Position numbers and translations under genes: made by a program
Shown: in pieces, positions 1-7,210 of the stretch
How positions within the stretch are numbered: position 1 is the stretch's first letter
How the letters are laid out: each line of letters opens with the position of its first letter
Notes under the pieces: model-generated
Database searches by the model: none
What the model was told of the DNA's origin: nothing
Seen by the model: the letters and a program-made list of their open reading frames with translations, nothing else
NCBI GenBank assembly: GCA_964393795.1
Contig: CAYMWA010000070.1
Coordinates: forward strand, 1-17,851
DNA from: Chryseosolibacter sp964393795
Lineage (GTDB): Bacteria > Bacteroidota > Bacteroidia > Cytophagales > Cyclobacteriaceae
Direction of reading: 5' to 3'
DNA: 17,851 bases

Positions 1-429
1 ACGGACAGCCGCTCAAGCCGCAGTACAACGCCTGCGAACATCCAGACCCGCCCTTACGAGGCACAGAAAACAAATGCACCGACAAGGAGCACATTCAGGC
101 AGAATGATCGCGTTGAAACACCTCGACAGGCAACACCTGCCAGTCCGGCACGAGAACATTCAACCCCTAACCTGAACACTACCCGGCCCTATACGCCGGA
201 GCGGAGGGCGGTACAGCGGAGCTCGAATTCCAACGTCCGTCAGAGTGCCCCGGCCGATTTTCAGCGCAGTTCAGGTGTACAGCAGCGCAGTGCATCGCCC
301 CCGCGCAACTCGCGCACGGTCACTCCGAGGCGAGAAACGCCGCCACCCATGGCGCGGCCCTCAACACCGAGTCGCGGAAACCCAGGAGGTACATCCGGGC
401 GCGAGCGGTCTTTTGAGAGAAGACGTTGA
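1..429 (+). CDS. C-terminal tail of an unknown low-complexity protein (5' partial)
   Basis: Reading frame 1 is open from the first base to TGA at 427-429, giving 142 residues with no start, so the gene begins outside the window. The visible part is almost entirely Arg, Ser, Thr, Pro, Gln and Asn, strongly basic, without predicted helices, membrane segments or catalytic motifs; it ends in SFERRR. Such Pro/Ser/Thr/Arg-rich disordered tails are common at the C-terminus of secreted or envelope Bacteroidota proteins, but no family can be named from the tail alone. The other two plus-strand frames are interrupted (stops near 118 and 172), which supports frame 1. The gene converges on the histidine kinase, and a palindromic repeat array starts 2 nt after its stop. 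Alternative: a pseudogene remnant, which the window cannot exclude. Confidence 0.6.
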   Translation, partial: TDSRSSRSTTPANIQTRPYEAQKTNAPTRSTFRQNDRVETPRQATPASPAREHSTPNLNTTRPYTPERRAVQRSSNSNVRQSAPADFQRSSGVQQRSASPPRNSRTVTPRRETPPPMARPSTPSRGNPGGTSGRERSFERRR

Positions 430-430
430 T

Positions 431-554
431 GGAATGCATGTTTAAATGCATGTAAAATGCATGTTTAAATACAAGTAAAATACGGGTTGGAATGCATGCG
501 GGAACGCCGCTACTTGCATTCCAACCTGCATTTAAACCTGCATTCAACTGCATT
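431..554. repeat. Inverted array of ATGCA-type repeats between two convergent stop codons
   Basis: The whole space between two convergent stops is filled with degenerate 10-12 bp units sharing the core AATGCA. On the left they read ATGCATGTTTAAATGCA (434-450) and a second copy from 457; on the right they appear in the opposite orientation, CTGCATTTAAACCTGCAT (527-544). At the centre GGTTGGAATGCA (485-496) and TGCATTCCAACC (515-526) form a perfect 12-bp inverted repeat with an 18-nt loop, and the pairing continues imperfectly outward. The structure can form a long hairpin in transcripts from either side, so it could act as a bidirectional 3'-end or terminator, although no clear T-run follows the stem. 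Confidence 0.7.
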
Positions 555-2021
555 TCACACAGGCGTACGAGACCGAACCTTCGCCTTCGTCAGCGTGAAG
601 TAGAACGTTGCGCCCTCGTTGACTTTTGCTTCGGCCCAGATCCTGCCACCGTGTTTGGCGATCACGCGCTCGACGATAGCCAGGCCGACGCCGGTTCCGG
701 TAAACTCTTCTTCGCTGTGTAGTCGCTGAAATACGCCGAAGAGTTTATTATAGTACTTCATGTCGAATCCGGCACCGTTATCGCGGATGTAATAAACAAC
801 GGCTTTTCCTTCGTGGTACGCGCCTACTTCGATGGTGGCTACATCCTGGTCGCGCGTGTATTTACAGGCGTTTGAGATCAGGTTGGTCCATACCTGTTTG
901 AGCGTGGCCGCGTCGGCCAGCGCCGTAGGCATGTCCTTCAGGACGAATTCGATCTGGCGCCCTGTTTCGTTTCCACGCTGCTCCCGCCAGATCTCGCTGA
1001 CAAGTGCATTCATGTCTACCTTGCCCTTGCTCAATTCTTTTCGTCCGAGTTGCGAGAACAGGAGCAGATCGTCGATCAACTGGCCCATGCGGCGACCGCT
1101 GTCGAGGATGATGTTGATAAGGCGCTTTCCCTCGTCGTCCAGTTGCGCTGCATATTCTTCCGCAAAGATGTTCATGTAGCCATGAACAGATCGCAGCGGT
1201 GCGCGAAGGTCGTGCGACACAGAATAGGAAAATGCTTCCAACTCCCGGTTGGCGGCTTTTAGTTCGCGCGTTCTTTCGATCACGCGCTCTTCCAGTCTTT
1301 GATTGAAGGCGGTGATCTCGTCCGTCTGGGTTTCAATCCGGTGAAGCATCTGGTTGAAGGCGTCGGTGAGGAAGCCGATTTCATCGTTGCTGATCCTGAT
1401 TGCCCGTACGGAAAAATCGTTTCTGTCCGAGATCGCCTTGGCCGTGTTGGCGAGTTGCATGATCGGGTGGGCGATATAGCGCTTCAGGCGAAGCGAGAGC
1501 AGGTACGCTAAAAGGAGTGAAAGGGTAATGATCATCACCGCAATCCCGCCGAACAGCATGAATCGATCATAGATTGCTTCTGTGTCGGACTTCAAAAGCA
1601 ATGTGCCCAGGTGCCGGTCACCGAGCGTTACGTCGAGCGTGCGCACGAGATAGCCGTCTTCGAAATAATGTCCGCGCTGTGGCGCCTTGTTGACGAAAAC
1701 GGAATCTTCGACGGCGGTGGCCGGGTACTGCGAAAACAGATTTCCCGCATCATCATAGAGCACCGCGGCGGCGATATGCGGCTCGGCTTTTAAGGCCGAC
1801 AGGATTTCAGCGGCATCTTCTGCATTGTTGAAAGCGAGCGCGGCTGTACTGTTCGAGGCGATGACCCGACCGAGCGTGGTAAGCTGGCGGATGGTGGAGT
1901 GCCTGAACGTCAGGAATTCATATGTAAAGTAAATGATGAAGGTCAATATCAGAACGGAGCAGGTGGTCAGCAGTAGCACCCGCATGAGCTTTCTTTGAAT
2001 GGGAAGGTCTTTCAATTTCAT
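555..2021 (-). CDS. Membrane sensor histidine kinase (CHASE8-like sensor, HAMP, HisKA, HATPase)
   Basis: A 488-residue two-component sensor kinase that would autophosphorylate on His and pass phosphate to an unlinked response regulator. Visible order: transmembrane helix about 13-37; extracytoplasmic region about 40-150 whose RQLTTLGRVIASNSTAALAF start resembles the CHASE8 sensor family; second transmembrane helix about 155-177; HAMP about 178-232; coiled-coil linker about 235-262; HisKA with H-box SYSVSHDLRAPLR (His270); N-box N380/N384; G1 box DNGAGF (414-419); G2 box GTGVGLA (442-448). All catalytic boxes are intact. The H-box and following region resemble the phytochrome-like kinase group. 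No receiver domain is fused and no response-regulator gene is present in the window, so it is an orphan here. It follows the esterase gene by 37 nt on the same strand, suggesting co-transcription. The ligand is unknown. Confidence 0.93.
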   Translation of the reverse strand: MKLKDLPIQRKLMRVLLLTTCSVLILTFIIYFTYEFLTFRHSTIRQLTTLGRVIASNSTAALAFNNAEDAAEILSALKAEPHIAAAVLYDDAGNLFSQYPATAVEDSVFVNKAPQRGHYFEDGYLVRTLDVTLGDRHLGTLLLKSDTEAIYDRFMLFGGIAVMIITLSLLLAYLLSLRLKRYIAHPIMQLANTAKAISDRNDFSVRAIRISNDEIGFLTDAFNQMLHRIETQTDEITAFNQRLEERVIERTRELKAANRELEAFSYSVSHDLRAPLRSVHGYMNIFAEEYAAQLDDEGKRLINIILDSGRRMGQLIDDLLLFSQLGRKELSKGKVDMNALVSEIWREQRGNETGRQIEFVLKDMPTALADAATLKQVWTNLISNACKYTRDQDVATIEVGAYHEGKAVVYYIRDNGAGFDMKYYNKLFGVFQRLHSEEEFTGTGVGLAIVERVIAKHGGRIWAEAKVNEGATFYFTLTKAKVRSRTPV

Positions 2022-2058
2022 TGCGCCTGCCGTGATGCTTTTCGCGAACTTGATGTCA

Positions 2059-2982
2059 TTACCGTTTGTCTTCGAGAAACTTCTCTTTTATGAGCCAGTT
2101 CCTGAATGTGTTCATCCACTTTTCATTGGTGGTCGGATTGTTCATTCCGAAACCGTGTCCTCCTCCGGAATAGATATGCAACGCTGCTGAAACGTTGTTC
2201 TTGATAAGGTGTTCATAGTAATGGATACTGTTCGCAGGGAGGACCACTTTGTCGTCACTCGCATGGATGAGAAACGTCGGAGGTGTTTGGTGTGTCACCT
2301 GCAACTCATTTGAATACGCGCGGATTTTTTCCTTCGACGGCGACGGGCCCAGCAGGTTGTCGCGTGAGCCACGATGACCAATACTGTCCGAGAAGCTGAT
2401 GACCGGATAGCCGAGCATGACGAAATCCGGCCTTACACTGACTTTGGGATTGGCTATCTGTGGCTTGTTGAAGTGCGTCGCCGCGGTAGATGCCAGGTGC
2501 CCTCCGGCCGAAAATCCCATGATGCCAATCTTGTGAGGATCGACGTTCCATTTCGCGGCTCCAGCCCTGACAAGGCTGATGGCCTGTTGGGCATCTTGCA
2601 GCGGGCCGATCTCCTTGTTCACCATCGTCTCGTCATTGGGGATGCGGTACTTGAGGACAAAGGCCGTAACCCCCCACTCATTCAGCGCCCGGGCGATGTC
2701 GGTTCCTTCATGTTTGATAGCGGTACCGTGATAGCCGCCACCCGGCAGGATAATGATGGCCGTGCGCGATGCCGACTGCTTTTCCGGCTTGAACACCGTA
2801 AGGGTCGGAATGGTCGTGCCCGTAATGAATACCAGTCCATCGGGCCTCACGTCACGTGCTTCTTTGTCGGGGGCAGCAGGCTTACTGTTGGGGATTCCGT
2901 CGGGATATAAAGGGATGACTTGTTGCGCCTGGACCTCGATCATGAACACGCTGCAAACTAGCAGGACTAAAGAAAAACGCAT
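2059..2982 (-). CDS. Exported alpha/beta hydrolase, acetyl-esterase (BD-FAE/xylan esterase-like)
   Basis: A 307-residue serine hydrolase with an N-terminal signal peptide (hydrophobic 4-16, likely cleavage after VQAQ near residue 20), so it works in the periplasm or outside. Family marks: oxyanion loop GGGYH (81-85), nucleophile elbow GFSAGG with Ser158, probable acid Asp243 or Asp244 in HASDD, and catalytic His276 in GGGHGF. Length and motif order match the esterase/lipase group that removes acetyl or feruloyl groups from plant polysaccharides (BD-FAE and acetyl-xylan-esterase relatives). The substrate cannot be read from sequence. ATG at 2982 is chosen because it directly opens the signal peptide; no Shine-Dalgarno is seen. 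It sits 121 nt after the acylase gene and 37 nt before the sensor kinase. Confidence 0.88.
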   Translation of the reverse strand: MRFSLVLLVCSVFMIEVQAQQVIPLYPDGIPNSKPAAPDKEARDVRPDGLVFITGTTIPTLTVFKPEKQSASRTAIIILPGGGYHGTAIKHEGTDIARALNEWGVTAFVLKYRIPNDETMVNKEIGPLQDAQQAISLVRAGAAKWNVDPHKIGIMGFSAGGHLASTAATHFNKPQIANPKVSVRPDFVMLGYPVISFSDSIGHRGSRDNLLGPSPSKEKIRAYSNELQVTHQTPPTFLIHASDDKVVLPANSIHYYEHLIKNNVSAALHIYSGGGHGFGMNNPTTNEKWMNTFRNWLIKEKFLEDKR

Positions 2983-3007
2983 AACTGATTAGCAACTTTA
3001 GCATGCG

Positions 3008-3032
3008 CCGGTCTCGGTAACGCCCAGACCGG
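3008..3032. other. Hairpin in the leader of the esterase gene
   Basis: CCGGTCT (3008-3014) and AGACCGG (3026-3032) form a perfect 7-bp stem with an 11-nt loop, about 26-50 nt upstream of the esterase start on the minus strand. No T-run follows in the minus direction, so it is not a convincing terminator for the acylase gene. It may be a leader structure or an operator; neither can be shown from sequence alone. Confidence 0.35.
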
Positions 3033-3103
3033 AACAGGGCGCAACAAGTTAAGGTGAAATTAGCCTTCCTCCAAAATATTTTAGCAAAGGGTAAGGCGAT
3101 CTG

Positions 3104-5278
3104 TCACTTGGCATCCGGGAGATGCTCCGTCAGCGTGACCTCGGACAGTTGTTCGGGATGATAGATCTCCTGGGCCTCCTCGTATACACTGGCGCGATCG
3201 AGCGTCATCTTCTTTGTTTGATGACGGGCATACATTTCCATCTGATCGCTGAAGTGTGGGCTGTCGGGACGATTCGATGCGCCGTAGCAATTGATTGTTT
3301 CAATTTCCGGCCCGGTGGGCGTATATTTTGCAAACGCGATGTAGCAGTCGCCCAGCGAGGCTTTTACCCGGCCATCCGGAAGAGGAGTGGAATACATGGC
3401 CGCCAACACATCCGGAAGGCCCGCGAGCGGAAGCGATTTATCGCCCCGGATGAGGCGCTGATACTGGCCGAGTGGCACGTGGAGTGTTCCGAAGTACGTC
3501 AGCAGGTGGTCCTTCACGTGGCGGAGTGTCTCAACACACAGGGCCTCCGACATAGATCGGAACGTAGGATTGCGCTTGTATATGTCGGCCACATAATAAA
3601 AGGCGATCGCAAAAACAGTGGCTCCTTCGCTTTCAATATTTCCCCTGCGATCCCATCGCTTGAGCATCAGAATCAGATCTGACAACTCCGGATACTGGTT
3701 TTCGTCGAGGAGAAAGAGGGTGTCAACGTTCGCCGGATAGGCAAGTTTTTCCGGTAACTGAATGTCGTATTTGATTTCCTTAAATTCATCGTAACTGATC
3801 TGCCCGTATTGGCTCAACAGTTCCATTACCCGGAGGCTGCGGTTGTTATTGTGTGTCACGTAGCCCATGGTTGGATCGTAGTCCGTTTCGCGGATATTAT
3901 CGCCGGGTGCAGTGGCATTGAACGGAGAATGGTTGGCGTTGTAGACATATCCCGAAGAGGGATTGAGCACCTGGGGTAGATTCTCTACACGGTGAAAATC
4001 TTTCCATAAGGTTGCTTCGGTGTTGCCTGGAAGTATCCCTGTCCAGTCGAAGTGTGGATCGCGCATCGGGATACGACCATTGCTCAGGTAAAAGATGGTG
4101 TCGTAACGATCGCCATACACGATGTTGTATCCCGGGTGCGCTTCCATCTGCAGTGCCTTCCTGAATTCGGTAAAATTTTTCGCTTTGTTCATGCGATACC
4201 ATTGTTCAAGGCCGCGGATGTCCATATAGCCACTCGTGCGAATGGCATACACACCGCTGTCCGTGACCACCGTTGGTCCATAAATGCTCCAATATGCTTT
4301 CTTCTTGATGCCTACGTTCAATGCTGAAAGCTTTACTTTAAGCTTTACGACAGTTTCTTCAAGTGTGAGCCACTTGTCATCGACTTTGTACTGCAGCGCA
4401 TTGTCCGGGTTCATCTCAAGGCGGTAGATATCGAGGCGATCGGGGTGGTTGACGGTGTGTGTCCACCCGAGATTCTCATTGAAGCCGGTGAGGATAATCG
4501 GCGCGGCGGGGAAAAGGCTGCCGACGATGTTCCAGCCCTCTTCACTGGAGAGGTGGGCTTCATACCAGGCCACCTGCCCCTCCAGCGGGTGGTGGGTGTT
4601 GATGGCGAGGTAGACGTTGCCGTCGGTGGTCCGTTTTGAGTTGAAAGCGAAGGCGTTAGAGCCTGTCGGTTCCCACTTCACAAGCGATGGCGCTCCTCCC
4701 GTGATTTTCTGGAAGGCATCTTCGAGGCCGCAGCCCAGTGACAACTGAAGCACGGAGTACACCAGAAGATCATGAGGCGTTACGGGAAATGCTTTTTTTA
4801 CTAACACATCCTTTGAAAATGCGTCAGCATAAGCATTGAGCCCATCGCAGTAGCCGGCAAGTACGGCTTTGAAGTCGGGTGAGATGTCTTTGTCGTAGCG
4901 ACTCTCTACGAGCTGTCGCAGGCGGAGCAGGTGAACCAGATAGTCGACAATTGCCCCGGATTTTCCGGCGAATTGTCCGAGCATGGCCTTGCTTGCCAGC
5001 ATGGCTTTCTGGATGGTCTCAAAATCATCCTCGGCGTGAGCCCAGGCAAGTCCATAAGCAACCTCACGATCGGTCTGTGCGAAAATGTGAGGCACACCGT
5101 ATGAATCCCTCACGATGTCGATTCGCGAAGGGTCGATCGGTTTGGCGAAGAGACTCGACGCATTAGGGTTGTCAGCGGAGACCGAAATCTTTGAATGTCG
5201 CGGAGGAACAACATTGTTTTGCGGAAAAGTGGGTGTCGACAGACAGCACAGTATCACGGCAGCACATACCTTTTTCAT
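3104..5278 (-). CDS. Penicillin acylase family Ntn hydrolase (acyl-amide or acyl-homoserine-lactone acylase-like)
   Basis: A 724-residue exported precursor of the penicillin amidase (S45) family, which self-cleaves to alpha and beta chains and hydrolyses amide-linked acyl groups. Signal peptide about 1-19. The alpha-chain motif DSYGVPHIFAQT (58-69) is typical. The autoprocessing site is Gly206/Ser207 in TGSNAFAF; Ser207 becomes the N-terminal nucleophile. Counting Ser207 as beta1, His229 is beta23 and Val276 is beta70, the positions described for AHL acylases, and Asn449 in the NPSSGYVYNAN region (about beta243) fits the oxyanion Asn. All catalytic positions are therefore present. Known members act on penicillins, cyclic lipopeptides or acyl-homoserine lactones; which applies here cannot be decided. 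It is 118 nt downstream of the ferritin-like gene and 121 nt upstream of the esterase, all on one strand. Confidence 0.93.
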   Translation of the reverse strand: MKKVCAAVILCCLSTPTFPQNNVVPPRHSKISVSADNPNASSLFAKPIDPSRIDIVRDSYGVPHIFAQTDREVAYGLAWAHAEDDFETIQKAMLASKAMLGQFAGKSGAIVDYLVHLLRLRQLVESRYDKDISPDFKAVLAGYCDGLNAYADAFSKDVLVKKAFPVTPHDLLVYSVLQLSLGCGLEDAFQKITGGAPSLVKWEPTGSNAFAFNSKRTTDGNVYLAINTHHPLEGQVAWYEAHLSSEEGWNIVGSLFPAAPIILTGFNENLGWTHTVNHPDRLDIYRLEMNPDNALQYKVDDKWLTLEETVVKLKVKLSALNVGIKKKAYWSIYGPTVVTDSGVYAIRTSGYMDIRGLEQWYRMNKAKNFTEFRKALQMEAHPGYNIVYGDRYDTIFYLSNGRIPMRDPHFDWTGILPGNTEATLWKDFHRVENLPQVLNPSSGYVYNANHSPFNATAPGDNIRETDYDPTMGYVTHNNNRSLRVMELLSQYGQISYDEFKEIKYDIQLPEKLAYPANVDTLFLLDENQYPELSDLILMLKRWDRRGNIESEGATVFAIAFYYVADIYKRNPTFRSMSEALCVETLRHVKDHLLTYFGTLHVPLGQYQRLIRGDKSLPLAGLPDVLAAMYSTPLPDGRVKASLGDCYIAFAKYTPTGPEIETINCYGASNRPDSPHFSDQMEMYARHQTKKMTLDRASVYEEAQEIYHPEQLSEVTLTEHLPDAK

Positions 5279-5396
5279 GAGGGTGATGGTTATTTGTTTT
5301 ATTCAGAATAGTTCCACAGCAGAGTCAACCAAAAGGTGCGCTGTGAGGAATGGCCGGGTACTATACCATGAATAAAAGCTGTGCCGACTCTCTGGA

Positions 5397-5939
5397 TTAA
5401 TCTTCGGGTTCCTGGCTGGCGGAGAAATTAATTCCGTTTTCTGCAATGTAGGTCAGCATCTCATCGGCCTGTTTTTCTTCGAGCAGTGTTTTCTCAAGCA
5501 GGGATGCAATCTGCGTATAGCCCAGAGTGCGGGCGAGTGTTCTCAATCCGCCATAGGTGGCAATTTCGTAGTGCTCCGCTTTTTGTGCGGCGAAGATAAG
5601 ACCGACATCGCGCTGGGCTGTGCCCTTGTCCGTTTCGCTGATGATGTCTTCTCCTTCGTCAACGATGCCTGCCATGGCTTTGCATTTTTTTTCATCCGGC
5701 TTCTCTTCAAGAAGGTCGAAAATCTGAAGCAGCCGGTCGACGTGACCTTTGGTTTCTTTCAGGTGATCGTTGAAGGATTCTTTCAGCCTGATTGTGGTGG
5801 CTGATTCACGTAGTTTCTCGATGGTCTTGACAAGTTTTTTCTCCGCCCACAACACATCCCGCAACTGGTCGACAAAAAATTCCTTTAGCTTGGAATGCGC
5901 CGGTGTATTGACAGCGACAGTGATGATTTCGGTAGCCAT
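5397..5939 (-). CDS. YciE/YciF-type ferritin-like protein (DUF892)
   Basis: A 180-residue soluble all-helical protein. The region LKEFFVDQLRDVLWAEKKLVKTI (from residue 18) is the hallmark of the DUF892/YciE-YciF family, followed by the KETKGHVDRL segment (61-70) and AEHYEIATYG (121-130), which is the second conserved block. Likely metal-site residues are Glu33, Glu62, His66, His123 and Glu154/155, in the four-helix-bundle arrangement of ferritin-like proteins. Family members are induced by stress and are thought to bind iron or protect against oxidants; the exact reaction is not established. Length is normal for the family. No signal peptide, so cytoplasmic. ATG at 5939 gives the full family start plus a short N-terminal extension. 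It lies 209 nt after the kinase gene. Confidence 0.92.
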   Translation of the reverse strand: MATEIITVAVNTPAHSKLKEFFVDQLRDVLWAEKKLVKTIEKLRESATTIRLKESFNDHLKETKGHVDRLLQIFDLLEEKPDEKKCKAMAGIVDEGEDIISETDKGTAQRDVGLIFAAQKAEHYEIATYGGLRTLARTLGYTQIASLLEKTLLEEKQADEMLTYIAENGINFSASQEPED

Positions 5940-6012
5940 AACGATACATATTTGTGTGAGATCGTGGCTCTGAAAAAATTGTTCCCATCAGTTAAATTCA
6001 CCGCAAACGTCC

Positions 6013-6045
6013 AACTTCCGGGAAGTTCCAAACTTCCCGGAAGTT
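6013..6045. repeat. Double palindrome: 15-bp perfect inverted repeat with 3-nt loop
   Basis: AACTTCCGGGAAGTT (6013-6027) and its exact reverse complement AACTTCCCGGAAGTT (6031-6045) are separated by CCA. Each arm is itself a near-perfect palindrome (AACTTCC-G-GGAAGTT), so the DNA can form either one 15-bp hairpin or two small ones. It lies between the ROK kinase stop and the ferritin-like gene start, both on the minus strand. No T-run follows on either strand, so a simple intrinsic terminator is unlikely; a repeat-element end or a regulator site is possible. Confidence 0.65.
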
Positions 6046-6105
6046 TGCTGCCCTCCATCTTGCAGCCGCAGCCCCACAAAGCCGTCGCTAACAGGGCCCG
6101 CGACA

Positions 6106-6150
6106 CTGCAACCGGCAACCCGTAACCTGCAACTCTGCAACTCTGCAACT
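6106..6150. repeat. Short tandem array of GCAAC-type 7-8 bp words abutting the ROK kinase stop
   Basis: The plus strand reads as successive words with a GCAAC core: GCAACCG, GCAACCC, then CTGCAACT three times at period 8 (6127-6150). On the minus strand this begins inside the TAG stop of the kinase (6149-6151), so the array is the start of that gene's 3' untranslated region. It differs in sequence from the other arrays in the window but shares their design: short words, degenerate copies, and direct contact with a stop codon. Confidence 0.6.
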
Positions 6151-6865
6151 ATTTCCCCGTCCACCACAGCTTCGCGCCGCCCTTGATTCCATCGAGGTTG
6201 GTGACCAGTGTGATGTTCCTGTCGAGGTGGATGGTGATCCTTTTCGCGTTGCCACCACTGATGAAAAGGTGGTCATAATTAAAGACGGTCTTGAGAACCG
6301 CGAGGACTTTTGACAGGCGTTTGTTCCACTTGTCAGGGCCGAGATTTTCCATCGCATTGTTGCCGATGAACTGGTCGTACGTCTTCCGTCTGGTGAAGGG
6401 GTGCTGCCCCAATTCGAGATGCGGCATAAGGGTGCCATCTATAAGCAATGAAGAACCGAAGCCGGTGCCTAACGTCACCACCATCTCCAGTCCCTTTCCG
6501 GTGGCTACTCCAAGACCTTGAAGGTCTGCGTCATTAACAACACGCACCGGTTTGGCGAGCACTTCCGACAATCGTTCGGCAAGATTGACCTTCCGCCATT
6601 TGTTGGTACCGAGATTGGGGGCTGTATAGACAATGCCGTCGCGCACGTAGCCGGGAAACCCTACGGATACTTTGGTGTAGCCTGTCAGCGTCCGGGTGAG
6701 TTCAACGATGCCCTGCATAACATTGTCGGGGCCGGCGTATTTAGGCGTGGTAATCCGCTGATAGTCCATCAGCATATTGCCCTTCATATCGAGAATAGTT
6801 CCTTTGATTCGTGACCCGCCAATATCAATTGAGAGGATTTTTTCATCAGCAGCATGACGTGGCAT
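6149..6865 (-). CDS. ROK-type sugar kinase, polyphosphate-glucokinase-like
   Basis: A 238-residue cytoplasmic kinase of the ROK/ASKHA fold. Motifs: phosphate-binding loop DIGGSRIKGT (14-23), GFPG (69-72), catalytic Asp in NDAD (111-114), LGTGFGSSL (132-140), ELGQHP (151-156) and the nucleotide-binding FISGGNAKRI region (201-210). The ROK zinc motif CxCGxxGC is absent and the protein is short, both features of polyphosphate/ATP-dependent glucokinases (PpgK type), which phosphorylate glucose to glucose-6-phosphate. The phosphate donor cannot be read with certainty. The assumed start at 6865 puts the first strand about 10 residues in, as expected. It is the first gene of the minus-strand series and diverges from the oxidoreductase at 7211; a repeat array abuts its stop codon. 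Confidence 0.85.
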   Translation of the reverse strand: MPRHAADEKILSIDIGGSRIKGTILDMKGNMLMDYQRITTPKYAGPDNVMQGIVELTRTLTGYTKVSVGFPGYVRDGIVYTAPNLGTNKWRKVNLAERLSEVLAKPVRVVNDADLQGLGVATGKGLEMVVTLGTGFGSSLLIDGTLMPHLELGQHPFTRRKTYDQFIGNNAMENLGPDKWNKRLSKVLAVLKTVFNYDHLFISGGNAKRITIHLDRNITLVTNLDGIKGGAKLWWTGK

Positions 6866-7052
6866 AGGCGGTTCGTCGGGATATGGTTAGCGTTTACTTT
6901 TCGGTGTTTGTTTCAGTCGTTACATCCGACCCGCTTCCGCACCCGGGCCAACGATGCCTTGAGGTGTGTTACGGCGCAGGCCGGATCACAGTGTTTCGCG
7001 ATTTTCCGGTCTGTCGAGCGGTTTCCGGTATAAAGACCCGGCGAAATATAGG

Positions 7053-7062
7053 GGTATATACC
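7053..7062. promoter_or_regulatory. Palindrome GGTATATACC, candidate operator
   Basis: A perfect 10-bp palindrome in the divergent region between the ROK kinase and the oxidoreductase. Its centre is 35 bp from the centre of the second palindrome at 7086-7099. A pair of palindromes between divergent sugar-related genes would fit a shared regulator, but no regulator gene is present in the window and ten-base palindromes also occur by chance. Confidence 0.25.
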
Positions 7063-7085
7063 TGAAACTGAAAACCACGGCGCTG

Positions 7086-7099
7086 TGCGAATATTCGCA
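7086..7099. promoter_or_regulatory. Palindrome TGCGAATATTCGCA, candidate operator
   Basis: A perfect 14-bp palindrome, 112 nt before the oxidoreductase start and in the only divergent intergenic space of the left half. Perfect dyads of this length are typical of dimeric helix-turn-helix regulator sites. There is no T-run after it, and with no loop it would not make a good RNA hairpin, so a DNA-level site is the better reading. Confidence 0.35.
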
Positions 7100-7210
7100 A
7101 AATGATCCTACGTCTTCGATTTTTGCGTACAACAAATGCTAGCAATCGTTGTAAATTGGCCAGGCCTCAAACAGTTCGAAGCCTTGTTTTACCCTTGACC
7201 AAACCCAAGT

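Larger units (their letters stand above)
6866..7210. other. Divergent intergenic region (345 bp), no gene seen
   Basis: This stretch separates two outward-facing genes, so it should hold promoters for both. No coding frame in it has family features. It contains two perfect palindromes (7053-7062 and 7086-7099), listed separately. No convincing pair of Bacteroidota -33/-7 elements is visible; the nearest plus-strand candidate, TTTG at 7122 with TAAATTGG at 7152-7159, has too long a spacer. Confidence 0.5.

Noticed and set aside
2374..2910. Open frame of 178 codons on the plus strand opposite the esterase
   Set aside because: It is complementary to the conserved catalytic region of a clear alpha/beta hydrolase; the composition is that of an antisense shadow.
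3008..3032. Intrinsic terminator for the acylase gene
   Set aside because: The hairpin is real, but no T-run follows on the minus strand.
3122..3682. Open frame of 186 codons on the plus strand opposite the acylase
   Set aside because: Antisense to the C-terminal half of an intact S45-family enzyme; no independent support.
6883..7065. 60-codon open frame in the divergent region
   Set aside because: No motif, no neighbour logic, and it runs through the region where promoters of both flanking genes are expected.
7122..7159. Promoter for the Gfo/Idh/MocA gene (TTTG and TAAATTGG)
   Set aside because: The spacer of about 26 nt is too long and the -7 element is imperfect.
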